Shown here: piece by piece, positions 22,647 through 33,689 of the stretch
How positions within the stretch are numbered: the stretch's first letter is position 1
How the letters are laid out: each line of letters starts with the position of its first letter
DNA from: Annona cherimola
Lineage: Eukaryota > Streptophyta > Magnoliopsida > Magnoliales > Annonaceae
Assembly (NCBI GenBank): GCA_030490835.1
Contig: CM059975.1
Location: forward strand, 56,907,174 to 56,971,173
Length of the DNA: 64,000 nt
Direction: 5' to 3'
Made by a program: the position numbers and the translations under genes
The notes under the pieces: model-generated
The model's input: only the letters and a program-made list of their open reading frames with translations
The model's database searches: none
Told to the model about the DNA's origin: nothing

Positions 22647-24215
22647 ATGGCCCCAAAGAAAGCCGTCTCAAAACCATCACAAAAGCCTGTGCCTAGACCT
22701 TCCAAATCTCTCACAGAGAAAGAAATTCCTAGAAAAGCTAGGACACCCGCAAAAAGGGCAAGAGAGGAACCCTCTACATCTACGGGCAGAAGAGTCCGAT
22801 TCCAAGAAGGAACTCCATCCAACACTGCGGGTCGTGAGGAACAAGCCCAAACCTCACAGAGCACACACTCCGGGGCAAGTAGAAGGGGCGCCGTGGCTGG
22901 AAAAACTCAAGTACTAAAGATGACCACTACCTATTTCAGAACAGAGATCAATCATGGCCGATTCTACAAGAACTTCTATGAACGAAAGGTATTCATACCA
23001 AAAATCATAGATTTTAAATTTTTAAAAGATTATGGGTCCGACATAGAAGACCTATTAGATTTTCAAGGATGGACCAAATTGCTAAAGGAGGATGACAGGG
23101 TCTATCCAGATCTTACCAGAATCTTTTACTATGAGTGGGATGAAGAAAATTTTGGTACATATGTCAAAGAAGTGGAAATGGATTTTGGAATCGGGTTAAA
23201 TCCAAGCCAGACCAGAGCAATGAGTCATTTAGGACAAATACTTGGAGTCCCCTATGTCGAAGAACCTTTTCCTGAGGATCTCACAATGAATCAGATATAC
23301 AATCAGCTCACCCGGAGTAACAAGTATCATCCGGGCATCAAATTTCTTCGATACATGGATTTATCACCAAGACTACGGGTTCTAAGACTTCTCATTGCCC
23401 ACTGCATCTACCCAAAGGGCGGTGGAAGAAATCAATTGAACCCACAAGAAGCTGGGATCTTATGGAAAGTAACAAATAAAGTCAAGGTGAGTCTACCTAG
23501 ATTGTTTCTAGAAGCCTTGGCGAGTCGAAAGGATAATCCGAGGGGAGTCCTTCCTTACGGCACTTGGATCACAAAGATCCTCGAACATTTTGAAGTGGAC
23601 ATTGAAGGCGAGCCATTCGAAGTGCTCAAGTCCACCAATGCAATCAACAAAGCACTAATCCAGAGGATGAAGATAAATGTGCTTGAACTCAGGTCCGAAG
23701 CTCCAGAAGAAGAGCATCGAGAAGACCAAGCACAAGCTGAGGGGGAGCAATCTCCCATGGCTTCACCTGCACGGGCCGCTTCTCCTCCATCGCACGGATC
23801 TTACTCTCCACAAGGGTCCGCTGCAAGAGAACGAGTGCCTCCCACCTCTTCTGAGGAGGTCACCCTAAGGGATCTCAAAGATGAAATCATTGCCATGAGG
23901 GCAGAAATGGGCTATCAAGAAAACCGGATGACAAGTCTTGTCACCGGTGTCCTTAATGCGCTTGAAGATATGCATTCCCGACAAGATAGAATCGAGCGGG
24001 AAATGCGAAATATCCGCTATCATCTTGCCTCAGGCCATCATAAGAAGAGACCCATGCCTGAACTCGATCCCTACGAGTCGGGTTCAGTTCATAGAGAGGC
24101 AACTCCCGATCACGCTTCTCTTGTTTACTCCTCGGCCCATCATTGTCCCATCAAACCTATTCCATATCCGATCTCTCAATTTCAATTCATCAAATCATTA
24201 TTTTTGCTTGATTGA
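22647..24215 (+). CDS. Element C env-like protein, intact
   Basis: 522 aa from MAPKKAVSKP. The start matches copies B and D, in a good plant context (CAAATGG). The N terminus (1-90) is basic and low complexity (STGRRVRF). A conserved globular domain spans about 95-345, with FYERKVFIPKIIDFKFLK, LDFQGWTKL, YPDLTRIFYYEW, LRVLRLLIAHC and GGRNQLNPQEAG. A Pro/Ser/Ala-rich linker follows, then a helical, coiled-coil-like tail (LRDLKDEIIAMRAEMG) and a short Tyr/Pro-rich end. The domain resembles the family annotated as putative plant transposon protein. I see no signal peptide, furin-type site or membrane segment, so env-like refers to position only. Function unknown. Confidence 0.8.
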   Translation: MAPKKAVSKPSQKPVPRPSKSLTEKEIPRKARTPAKRAREEPSTSTGRRVRFQEGTPSNTAGREEQAQTSQSTHSGASRRGAVAGKTQVLKMTTTYFRTEINHGRFYKNFYERKVFIPKIIDFKFLKDYGSDIEDLLDFQGWTKLLKEDDRVYPDLTRIFYYEWDEENFGTYVKEVEMDFGIGLNPSQTRAMSHLGQILGVPYVEEPFPEDLTMNQIYNQLTRSNKYHPGIKFLRYMDLSPRLRVLRLLIAHCIYPKGGGRNQLNPQEAGILWKVTNKVKVSLPRLFLEALASRKDNPRGVLPYGTWITKILEHFEVDIEGEPFEVLKSTNAINKALIQRMKINVLELRSEAPEEEHREDQAQAEGEQSPMASPARAASPPSHGSYSPQGSAARERVPPTSSEEVTLRDLKDEIIAMRAEMGYQENRMTSLVTGVLNALEDMHSRQDRIEREMRNIRYHLASGHHKKRPMPELDPYESGSVHREATPDHASLVYSSAHHCPIKPIPYPISQFQFIKSLFLLD

Positions 24216-24623
24216 CAAAAAGGGGGAGATAGAATAGATAGATGGTAGGAATTGAGTTGAAAGTTTTTTTTTAAGTTTTGGGTTGGGTACATTGTATTTA
24301 AGGTTTCATTTATGCTTTAATTTTTGTTCTCTGTAATGAAACTTCATATATATATATGAAAAGATGTTTTATTGGTTTTTGATTGATATGATTGATATAT
24401 TTGATAAGTGATTGCAATTTTTATACTCAATATATGGCTTGAAAGGTATTCAAGCATACTCTATGCCAAAATGACTAATGTTCTGAAAATGTTCTCATTT
24501 AAACTCAAAACTCTAAATTATATGTTCAAGGAATATGCTCTGTTTTCTCAAATGAACATGTTTGAATTTTTTGAAAGGTATCAACTCAAATGAAGTTTTG
24601 TCAATCATCAAAAAGGGGGAGAT
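24216..24623 (+). other. 3' untranslated region of element C with two polypurine tracts
   Basis: An internal CAAAAAGGGGGAGA tract lies immediately after the env-like stop (about 24216-24229) and a second tract abuts the LTR (about 24610-24622). The sequence between is AT-rich, about 380 bp, with no coding potential I trust. Confidence 0.75.
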
Positions 24624-26370
24624 TGTTGGAAACAATGTTCAAAATAAAACAAATTGACCAAGGATTGAGTTTTGATGATTAACAAGAACTAATTTGAGTA
24701 TATATATATGACTAATATGTTTGCCAAGTGTTTAAGGAAAGCAGAGAAGTCAAGTCGATCTTCGAGTCGACTTGAACTTCGACTTGGAAGTGAAGTCGAT
24801 AGTGAAGTCGACTCCACTAACGACTTCAAACAAGCCAAAACTGGACAAAGTTGAAAATGGAACTCTGACGAGTGAAGTCGCAGGCCAAGTCGACTCCACA
24901 TGCGACTTGGGTAGTCAAGTCGCATACGAAGTCGACTCCAGCATCGACTTCAAAGTGCACAAAAATGTCCAGCGTTGAAATCTGGCTCCCGAAGATGACG
25001 AAGTCGCAGACGAAGTCGACTCCAAGTGCGACTTGGGCGAAGTCGCAAACCAGGTCGACTCCAACTTCGACTTGAGAAGTTTTGAGGTCTAAGCTGAAGT
25101 TTCAAAGCATACACAAGACATCCATTTGAAGTTTCTCACATACAAATGAGATATAAAGACTACTCTTAAAGAGAAACTTAAGTTTTGAAGATCAAAGCAA
25201 GAATCTAAGTACAAATTCAAATCAAGTCTATCAAGCTCAAAACAGATCTTCAAGCTAGCTTCCAAATGGAGAAATATCCAAGTTGTGAAGACCAAGTGAG
25301 TCCAAAGCAAAGCAAGGAACATACATATATTGTGCAAGGACTCAAAGCTTTCAAATAGTTTGCAAGATTCAAGACATTTCAAGTGAGGATCAAGGCGTTT
25401 TTGCAATAGATCAAGCCAAGTCGCAACACAAGTCGACTTCAGGATCAACTTAAGTTAAAGTCTGAAAGCCAAGTCGACCCAAGTCTCAGACTTGAGTTTC
25501 TAAAGAACCCAAGTCGCAGGCCAAGTCGACTCCATGTGCGACTTGGAAACCAAGTCGCAGGCCAAGTCGACTTCATCTTCGACTTGGAGTATAACGGTCA
25601 AATTTTTGAACGTTGGAGTTCATTTATTGCACGCTAACCACTCCTACAACGTTCCAATCTTCCTCATCCTATAAAAATACATTCAAATGAACGTGAAAAA
25701 AAATATACTCACTACTCTAAGGATCATAGAGAGAAAAGAAGTGCAAGAAAGACTTTCAAATCCCTTTTCTCCATATTTGAGTGTTTCAAAGGAAGAAAGA
25801 GCTTCAAACTGCAGGTTGCTTCAACGATCATCATCCCAGCTGTCTTTGATTTCTTTCTCGAGCTCAATCTGTCTACACAAATCTGTAAAGTGTAGTTCTT
25901 GCTTATTTTTATTGTTTTACTAAACTTGATTTAGCTTGGATAGCTAAGATCAAGTGTATGCAAGAAGGGAGTGATTGGAGTGAGACTCATCACGTACTTG
26001 TGCATTGAGTTGTTATGCCCCCTAGAGCTAGAATCTAGAAGAGAGCAAGTGGCTCTAGTTGTATATGCCCCCTAGAGCTTTGAATCTAGAAGAGAGCGGT
26101 GACTCTAAGTGTATTCAAGGAATACATAGTGGAACCCAAGTCACAACGGAGTGTGAGCTTGGAAGAGTGGAGTAGGGAAGGTTTGCCCGAACCACTATAA
26201 ATCTTGTGTTCTGTTTTCTATTACTGCGTTATTTTAATTTGCTCTCCATTAGCTTTCATAAGGGGATTAATTTTTGAAAGGGGTTAAGTTTTTGATTTAC
26301 CAAAGATTTTTTAAAAAGAACCCAATTCACCCCTCCCCTCTTGGGTTTAGCCATCAACTCGGGACCAACA
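24624..26370 (+). repeat. 3' LTR of element C
   Basis: 1747 bp from TGTTGGAAAC to GGGACCAACA. Nearly identical to the split 5' LTR. The uninterrupted copy shows the native state: two CCCCCTAGAGC blocks 50 bp apart (near 26018 and 26068). Confidence 0.96.
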
Positions 26371-27106
26371 GACTCCACATGCGACTTGGGTCGCAACGGT
26401 CGGAATTTATTCGAACGTTGGCGCATTAAATGCGCGCCACCTACCCTCTAACGTTCGGATTCCCTCCAAAATTATAAAAGGCATTCATGGTAGACGGGGG
26501 AGGTAGCTGGAAAATCATTAAGAGTGCATAACTACCATCAACAAGAGCTTTAAAGAGATCAAGCTAACCAAAGAGGAAGAACTTTGCTTCAAACTGCAAG
26601 AGCTCAACTACTGATCATACAAAGCTACTTCAACAAGTTCTTCTCTACGCCAAACTGCTTCTACACATCTGTAAAGTGTAGTTTTCTTATTGTTTATGTT
26701 GTATGTGTTAAACTTGATTTAGTTTGAGGAACTAAGATCAAGTGTAAGCAAAGTAGTGTGTGATTGGAGTGTGACTCATCACCTACTTGTGCTGTGTTTT
26801 GTTGATGCCACCTAGAGCTGGAATCTAGAAGAGAGCAGTGGCTCTAATTGTATTGAGAGAATACAATAGTGGAACCCAAGTCACAGGGAGTGTGAGCTTG
26901 GAAGAGTGGAGTAGGGAGGTTGCCCGAACCACTATAAAAATCCTGTGTGCTTGATTTATACTTCTGCTATTTACATTGCTTTCCATTTCGTTTCTTCATT
27001 AAGGGGACTGGATTAATCCGGGGATAAGCTTCTGTTTAAGATATAATTTTTAAATACCCAATTCACCCCTCCCCTCTTGGGTTTTGTCATCAACTCGGGA
27101 CCAACA
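26371..27106 (+). repeat. 3' LTR of element B, second part (with C's right TSD)
   Basis: GACTC at 26371-26375 is the duplicated target of C. The rest matches 3465-4195 and ends GGGACCAACA at 27106. TATA box at 26473-26479. Confidence 0.95.
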
Positions 27107-27824
27107 GTAACTTCCAAATTTTGTTATTCTCAATCTACTCATTCTTCTATTCAAGAATGTCTCAAATGTGCTGAATTAGAGGAATTACAACATGCATATG
27201 ATTCATTATATGAGGAAATCAAAAAATTAGGAAACAAATTATCATTAAAGAGACAACAATGCAATTCTATTATTATTGTAAATGGAAAACTAGCAGAAAG
27301 AACAACAAATTTGAAAGAAGAAAATGAACTACTATCGAAAGAAGTGGAAAAATTGAAAAAAAAATGAATCCTTAAATGAATCATTAACTAAGTTCTCTAA
27401 TCCAGGAGAAAGTGTGAAAATATTTCTAAACATGACTTCTCAAAACAATAAAAGAGGTCTTGGATACTCCACATTTAAGCAAGGAGAAAATAGCAAATTA
27501 AGTGTGCCAAATCTTTGGAAAAATCAAGCTAAAGCTGCACCTATTTACAAACCAAAAGGGAAACAAGTTGCTTGGACCAAAAGGCCAACTTTTGAATCTT
27601 TACATACTTGGAGGCCTACTCCTAGATTACCAATGGCTTGCAACTTTTGCAATAAGATGGGTCACAAAATCTATAAATGCAACTTTAAGAAACTGTATGA
27701 CCATGGTGCAAAATTAGTTTGGGTTCCAAGAAACATAAGATTTGGACTTTCTAGAATAGAACAACAAAGATTAAATCAGCTTACTAACCCAAATGGACCC
27801 ATAAAATGGGTACCAAAGAGATAA
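27107..27824 (+). pseudogene. gag: Element A gag, 3' part
   Basis: Resumes at the repeated GTAAC (27107-27111), the TSD of element B, and completes the gag begun at 1385. The coiled-coil region (ELEELQHAYDSLYEEIKKL) is followed by a run of A residues near 27357-27366 where the frame shifts by one. After the shift knuckle 2 is intact (CNFCNKMGHKIYKC) and the gene ends WVPKR-stop at 27824. Not translatable as one protein. Confidence 0.9.
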
Positions 27825-27846
27825 GATTTATGTGTTCATTTTTCAG

Positions 27847-30800
27847 ATATGTTTCAAGGCAAAGGCAAGCAACTTTTGGTTTATGGATAGTGGTTGCTCA
27901 AGGCATATGACTGGAGAAAGAAGTTTATTTCATAAACTTAAGCCTTGCAATGATGGAACTGTTGCCTTTGGAAACAACGAGAAAGGTAAAATTAAAGGTA
28001 AAGGAAATATTTATAGCATTTCAAATGCATGTATGGAGGATGTGTTGTTTGTTGAAGGACTCAAGCACAATCTAATGAGTATTAGCCAATTATGTGACAA
28101 AGGATACAAAGTTGTGTTTGAATCATCCATATGCAATGTATTTGATGGAGAACATATCATGTTTAGCGGAAAAAGACATGAAAATATTTATTTGGTTTCA
28201 CTTGATGAACTTGATGGTCAATGTCTAATGGCCATTGACAATGATCCATGGGTTTGGCATAAGAGGCTTGAGCATGTGAACATGTCAAACATCAAGACCC
28301 TATGGAAAAAGAATTTGGTGGAAGGATTGCCAAAATTGAAATATGACAAAGATAAAATTTGCAAGGCATGCCAATTGTCAAAACAATTTAAAATGCCCTT
28401 CTCTACCAAAAGGAGATTTTCACCACTAGGCCACTTGAATTGCTACACATGGATCTATGTGGGCCATCCGACATTTTAACCATTGGTGGAAAGAAGTATG
28501 TATTTGTAATAGTTGATGACTTTTTAAGATTCACATGGGTAATTCTCTTAGCTAGCGAAGATGAAGCCTTCTCTATGTTTGCAACTTTTGTAAATTTGGT
28601 GCAAAATGAAAAACAAAGTACTATTATGACCATTAGAAGTATCATGGTGGTGAGTTTGAAAATAAACGATTTATAGAATTATGCAATGAAAAAGGAATCC
28701 ACCACACATTTTCTGCACCAAGAACTCCACAACAAAATGGAGTGGTTGAAAGAAAAAATAGAACCATACAAGAGATGGCTAGAACCATGCTAAATGAGAG
28801 TAAATTATCCAAGAAATTTTGGGGTGAAGCTGTAAGTACAGCTTGTCATGTGTTGAATCGAGTTACCATTAGAGCAATCTTGAAAAAGACTTCATATGAA
28901 CTATGGAAAGGTAGAAAACTAAATATTACCTATTTTCATGCTTTTGGTTGCACATGTTATTTTTTGAACAACGGAAAAACCAACTTCGGAAAACTGGATG
29001 CTAAAAGTGATGAGGCAATATTTCTTGGTTACTCATCAAATAGCAAAGCATATAGAGTCTTCAATAAAATGAACCAAGTTGTAGAAGAGTCAATACATGT
29101 TGTTTTTGATGAACTTAATCCATGCTCCAAAAGAAGAGATGATTTAAGTGATGCAGATGATGTCACAAGTAACCTTGAAAAATTGCATGTGGAGAAGCAA
29201 GAAGAATCCATGGAGGAAAGGGTAAGTGAAGGTAATAATCCCTTTAAACCTCCAACTGATTTAAAGTTCAAAAATGCTCATCCAATTGAACAAGTTATAG
29301 GGAATATCTATGAAGCTGTAAAGACTAGAAGATAAAAACAAAATATTTGTGGACAATACGCCTTTGTATCCAAAATTGAACCAACCACTATTGATCAAGC
29401 TCTTGATGATGAAAACTGAATCATAGCAATGCAAGAAGAGCTAAATCAATTTGAAAGAAACCAAGTTTGGCATCTTGTTCCAAGACCAAAAGACTGTATT
29501 GTCATTGGCATAAATGGGTCTTTAGGAACAAATTAGATGAAAGTGGACTTGTGGTGAGAAACAAAGCTAGACTTGTGGCAAAAGGATACTCACAAGAAGA
29601 AGGAATAGACTTTGAGGAATCTTATGCTCCGATTGCTAGATTAGAGGTCATTCGCATTTTACTAGCTTTTGCATCTCATATGAACTTTAAGTTGTTTCAA
29701 ATGGATGTTAAAAGTGCATTCTCGAATGGGTATATAAATGAAGAGGTGTATGTTGAACAACCACCTGAATTTGAGGAGAAAGATCAATCTAAATTTGTAT
29801 ACAAATTAACCAAAGCACTATATGGATTAAAACAAGCTCCAAGAGTTTGGTATGAAAGATTAAGCAAATTTCTGATTGATCATGACTTCCAAAAGGGAAA
29901 GATAGACACCACTTTGTTTATCAAGTACAAAGAAAAAGATATCTTGATTATTCAAATTTATGTTGATGATATTATTTTTGGTGCTACTAATGAGATCCTT
30001 TGTCAAGAATTTTCTGAGCTTATGCAGAAGGAATTTGAGATGAGTATGACGGGGGAGCTAAACTTCTTCCTTGGACTACAAATTAAGCAACTAAGTGAAG
30101 GGATCTTCATAAACCAGTCCAAGTATATCAAAGAAATGTTAAAGAAGTTTGGCATGGAAAATAACAAAGGGGCAAACACGCCTATGAGCTCAACCATTAA
30201 AATTGACAAAGACGAGAAAGGCAAACCAGTTGATTTAAAGTTATATAGAAGCATGATAGACTCTTTATTATATTTAACTACTTCTAGACCCGATATACTG
30301 TTTAGTGTTTGTATGTGCTCTAGATTTCAATCATGTTCAAAAGAATCACACTTAGTAGCCGTAAAAAGAATTTTCAGATATTTAGTAGATACTACCAACA
30401 TAGGACTTTGGTATCCAAAGGGCTCTGATTTTGATCTAATCGGCTACTCGGATGCGGATTTTTCCGGATACAAGGTAGATAGAAAAAGCACTAGTGGAAC
30501 ATGTCAGTTTCTTGGGAACATGTTGGTTTCATGGATTTCAAGAAAACAAACTAGTTTTGCTCTATCTACAGCGGAAGCCGAATATATTGCCGCCGGGAGC
30601 TGTTGTGCCCAATTGCTTTGGATGAAGCAACAACTTAGGGATTAAAGTATGGATTTTAAAGATATACCTATTAGATGTGATAATATTAGTGCAATATGTT
30701 TAACTAAAAACCCAGTATTGCATTCTAGGACCAAGCGTATAGACTTAAGACATCATTTTATTAGAGAACATGTAGAAAATCATGATATATGTTTGGAATA

Positions 30801-30903
30801 TGTAAAAACAGAAGATCAAATTGCAAATATTTTTACCAAACCTCTATCAAAAGAACCATTTTATAAAATTAGAAATGATACGGGAATGCTTGAATTAACT
30901 TAG
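27847..30903 (+). pseudogene. pol: Element A pol, heavily broken
   Basis: Begins after an acceptor-like TTTTTCAG (ends 27846) in the same phase as in B and C. Protease and the integrase zinc region are open to about 28410. Single-base deletions near 28410 and near 28640 and an indel near 29508 shift the frame, and stops lie at 29333 (TAA), near 29418 (TGA) and 30643 (TAA in place of a Tyr codon). Recognisable parts: DSGCSRHMTG, GGKKYVFVIVDDF, QNGVVERKN, RT with YVDD near 29958, RNase H ([27 protein letters not shown]). Most damage is single-base, consistent with an old inactive copy. Confidence 0.92.
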
Positions 30904-31186
30904 AAAAGCACAAGCTAAGGGGGAGCACAGGTTTAGGGGGAGCAGCCCGCAATTCTCAAAGGATTAACCCACTCCATCTCTATTTTTGATCAATTGACAA
31001 AAAGGGGGAGAAGAGATTAGGATTTGAGTAGTCTTGGTTTTAAATGCTTGTATGCATGGTTTTAAATTGTGATTTATTGGAAATGAAATATGTATGTTAA
31101 ACATCAAAATGCAAAAATAGTATGTTTTAAGACATTGAAAGGTATACACTCAAATCGGTTTTGTCAATCATAAAAAAGGGGGAGAT
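30904..31186 (+). other. Element A 3' region: deleted env-like ORF and two polypurine tracts
   Basis: Where B and C have 2.4 kb, A has 283 bp. A relic near 30910 (GCACAAGCTAAGGGGGAGC) matches the middle of the env-like ORF of B (near 10789), so the spacer and most of the ORF were deleted. An internal CAAAAAGGGGGAGA tract remains near 31000 and the LTR-adjacent tract is at about 31172-31185. Confidence 0.75.
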
Positions 31187-32880
31187 TGTTGGAAACATGT
31201 GAAAAATAAGCCAAGTCTATGTTTTGATGATTAACAAATCAATTTGAGTAAGTTTTGGTTACTAACATGTTTGTGAAAATGATTAAAGGATATAGAAATG
31301 AAGAAAATGAAACATGACAGGTCAAGTCGATTTCCAAGTCGACTCAGGCATCGACTTAAGCCAAGTCGATCCCCAAGTCGACTCTAGAAGCGACTTCAGC
31401 TCGTCATTTTCATCCAGAGTTGAAAACGGGGAGCCAAGCTGCCAAAGTCGCAAACGAAGTCGACTCCGCATGTGACTTGGGTGAAGTCGCGGATCAAGTC
31501 GACTCCAGTAGCGACTTCGAGCCGTAATTTTCGTCCAGAGTTGAAATCGAGAATGAGAGCTGCCGAAGTCGCATCCCAAGTCGACTCCGCATGCGACTTG
31601 GGTGAAGTCGTAGACCAAGTCGACTCCAGCTTCGACTTCAGTGTGGAACTTGCAGAACAAGTCAACTTAATGCTAGATTCAAGAGAAAATGAAGGCCAAG
31701 ACGACTCAAACACTCAAATGAAGATCAAACCAAATCAGGGTTGCATGAATCCATCATGTTGGATTATGAACATATATTTGGACATCATTAGGCGCTCTAA
31801 GATTCAAGTATTCAAGATTTCAAGGATTCAAAAGTTTGTAAGTTACGGAGCTTAAGGACATCAAGCTAGGATGATTATACTAAGCTCCAAGAGCTATAAA
31901 TGAATAGAAGAACAATCAATATGAAGAAAATCAAGTGATCAAAGTCATCTCCAAGGATTTCAAGTTCATCAAGCAAGATGAGGAAGTGAAGTCGCACCCG
32001 AAGTCGACTTCACCTGCGACTTGGGTCAAGTCGAAAACCAAGTCGACCTAGACTGGAACTTGAAGAAGCTACGGACAGCCGAAGTCACACCCGAAGTCGA
32101 CTCCATCTGCTACTTGGGCGAAGTCGCACCCGAAGTCGACTCCACCTGCGACTTGGGTCGCAATGGTCAGAAATTTTTCGAACGTTGGCGCATTAAATGC
32201 GCGCCACCTACCTCTAAACGTTCGGATTCCCTCAACATTTATAAAAGGCATTCAATATGGATGTGGAGGGTAGCTGAGAATTCATTGAATGAGCATAACT
32301 CCCATCTCTAAGAGCATTAAGTGATCAAGCCAACATCTAGAAGAAGAACCTTGCTTTCAAACTGCCAAGAGCTGCTCGTTGAATTTTTTAGACTGTTTTA
32401 CAAGTTCTTCCCTGCGCCAAATCTGCCTCTACACACCAGTAACGTGTAGAAACTTTCTTTTACTTTTTCTTATTGTATTGCACTTGATTTAGTTTGGGTA
32501 ACTAAGATCAAGTGTAAGCAAAGTAATGTGTGATTGGAGTGGAACTCGTCACCTACTTGTGCTGTGAATTGTTGATGCCCCCTAGAGCTGGAATCTAGAA
32601 GAGAGCAGTGGCTCTAGTTGTATTTGTGAAATACATAGTGGAACCCAAGTCACAAGAGGTGTGAGCTTGGAAGAGTGGAGTAGGGAGGGTTGCCCGAACC
32701 ACTATAAAATCTTGCTTGTTGATTTACATTTCTGCTCTCAGCATTATATTGCTTTCCATTTGTTTCTTCATAAAGGGGACTAGATTAATCCGGGGTAAAA
32801 TTTCTGTTTAAGTTGAAAATTTTTAAATACCCAATTCACCCCTCCCCTCTTGGGTAATTTTCATTAACTCGGGACCAACA
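31187..32880 (+). repeat. 3' LTR of element A
   Basis: 1694 bp, TGTTGGAAAC to GGGACCAACA. GTCGAC array at about 31335-32145, TATA box at 32240-32246. The full-length copy shows what the truncated 5' LTR lacks. Confidence 0.94.
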
Positions 32881-33620
32881 GTTTAAAATATTTTATTTTC
32901 AAAACAATCATGCCCAGTTCTCAATTCGAGAAGGGCATAATCTGCGGACTAAGTTGGCTTTCTACATATCAAGTTGAGGCTTGAAAAAGGGCACAATCAA
33001 GTGACTGAGCTAAGTTTTGTAAAAATCATTGCTAGCATATGAGTGTGCGCAAAATGATGTACTAGGCTCATGGTTGAGGCAGTTACGGACCAAAATGGTC
33101 AAAAACCAGAGCTCGCCTCTACCTGTAGCCGAGTCGCTTAGGGAAGGCTGGAGGCCGGCGGCGCCCTCTCTGAAATGGGAGGAAGCTCAAGATCAGACGA
33201 TTGGCTCGCGTACTGTCTCATGAAAGGTTTCTTCCCTAGGGGAGGATAATCACTTGTTAAGTGTCACCTACTTGAGGGTCAGAGACACAGATCCATATAT
33301 TTTTTGGGACATACATATGTTCGCTATGTTTTCAAAGTTCCAAAATGGGCAACTACTATGTTTGGTTTTAAATGGTTTTGTGTTGGTTTTAAATGGATTT
33401 ATGTTTAGTTTTCAAAAGATACTGAAAAATATTTTAGGACATGAATATGTCCACCATGTTGGTTTAAAAAGCGGTTTGGTATCTTATATGCGGGTTAAAA
33501 GAGGTTTATATGGAAAAATATTTTTGGACATGAGAATGTCCGCATAGATAAAATATTTTTATGCACATGCATTGCTTTTGAATAACCCCGAGTTGGGTTA
33601 TAAAGAAATTTAAATGGATG
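32881..33620 (+). repeat. S6: fragment of a gypsy-type LTR, opposite orientation to the others
   Basis: Begins at the right edge of element A. GGCCGGCGGCGCC...AAATGGGAGG near 33153-33182 is the reverse complement of a block in LTRs S4 and S5 (near 45312 and 55720), and TAATCACTTGTTAAGTGTC near 33248 is the reverse complement of a block in S1 and S2. The ends are not visible; the left end is hidden by A and the boundary with D near 33620 is approximate. Contains three short palindromes (see findings). No gene. Confidence 0.5.
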
Positions 33621-33689
33621 ATGTTTTACCCAGTCCCATAAACAAAACAAAATCTAAATCCTAAGTCCTAATCTCTCTCCCCTTTTTTG

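Larger units (their letters stand above)
12487..26370 (+). mobile_element. Element C: youngest, nearly intact copia SIRE/Maximus-like retrotransposon
   Basis: TSD GACTC (12482-12486 and 26371-26375). Both LTRs are 1747 bp once the solo gypsy LTR in the 5' copy and its TSD are removed. By eye I find only two differences between them (near 13541 and 13730), so the insertion is very recent. Gag and env-like ORFs are open and pol has one nonsense codon. PBS and both purine tracts are intact, so the element should be transcribable from its 3' LTR or a homologue's promoter; its own 5' LTR carries a 3-kb insertion downstream of the TATA box. Confidence 0.96.
2533..27106 (+). mobile_element. Element B: copia SIRE/Maximus-like retrotransposon inserted in element A gag
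   Basis: Complete element with two 1663-bp LTRs, the right one split by element C. The TSD is GTAAC (2528-2532 and 27107-27111). Its own sequence is 2533-12486 plus 26376-27106. By eye about 18 differences separate the two LTRs (about 1%). Order: LTR, PBS, gag, pol, spacer, env-like ORF, purine tract, LTR. Every ORF carries a few lesions, mostly single nonsense changes plus one frameshift in gag. Confidence 0.95.
1..32880 (+). mobile_element. Element A: Ty1/copia (SIRE/Maximus-like) retrotransposon, outermost of three nested copies
   Basis: This is the oldest of the three plus-strand copia copies. Its own sequence is 1-2532 plus 27112-32880; element B fills the gap between. The 5' LTR is truncated by the window edge: base 1 matches about 31542 of the 3' LTR, so roughly 355 bp are missing. 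Comparing the two LTRs by eye gives about 16 differences in the first 300 bp and fewer later, so a few percent overall. Gag and pol are broken by stops and frameshifts, and the env-like ORF has been lost. The right edge at 32880 is followed by GTTTA, a possible TSD whose partner lies outside the window. Confidence 0.9.
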
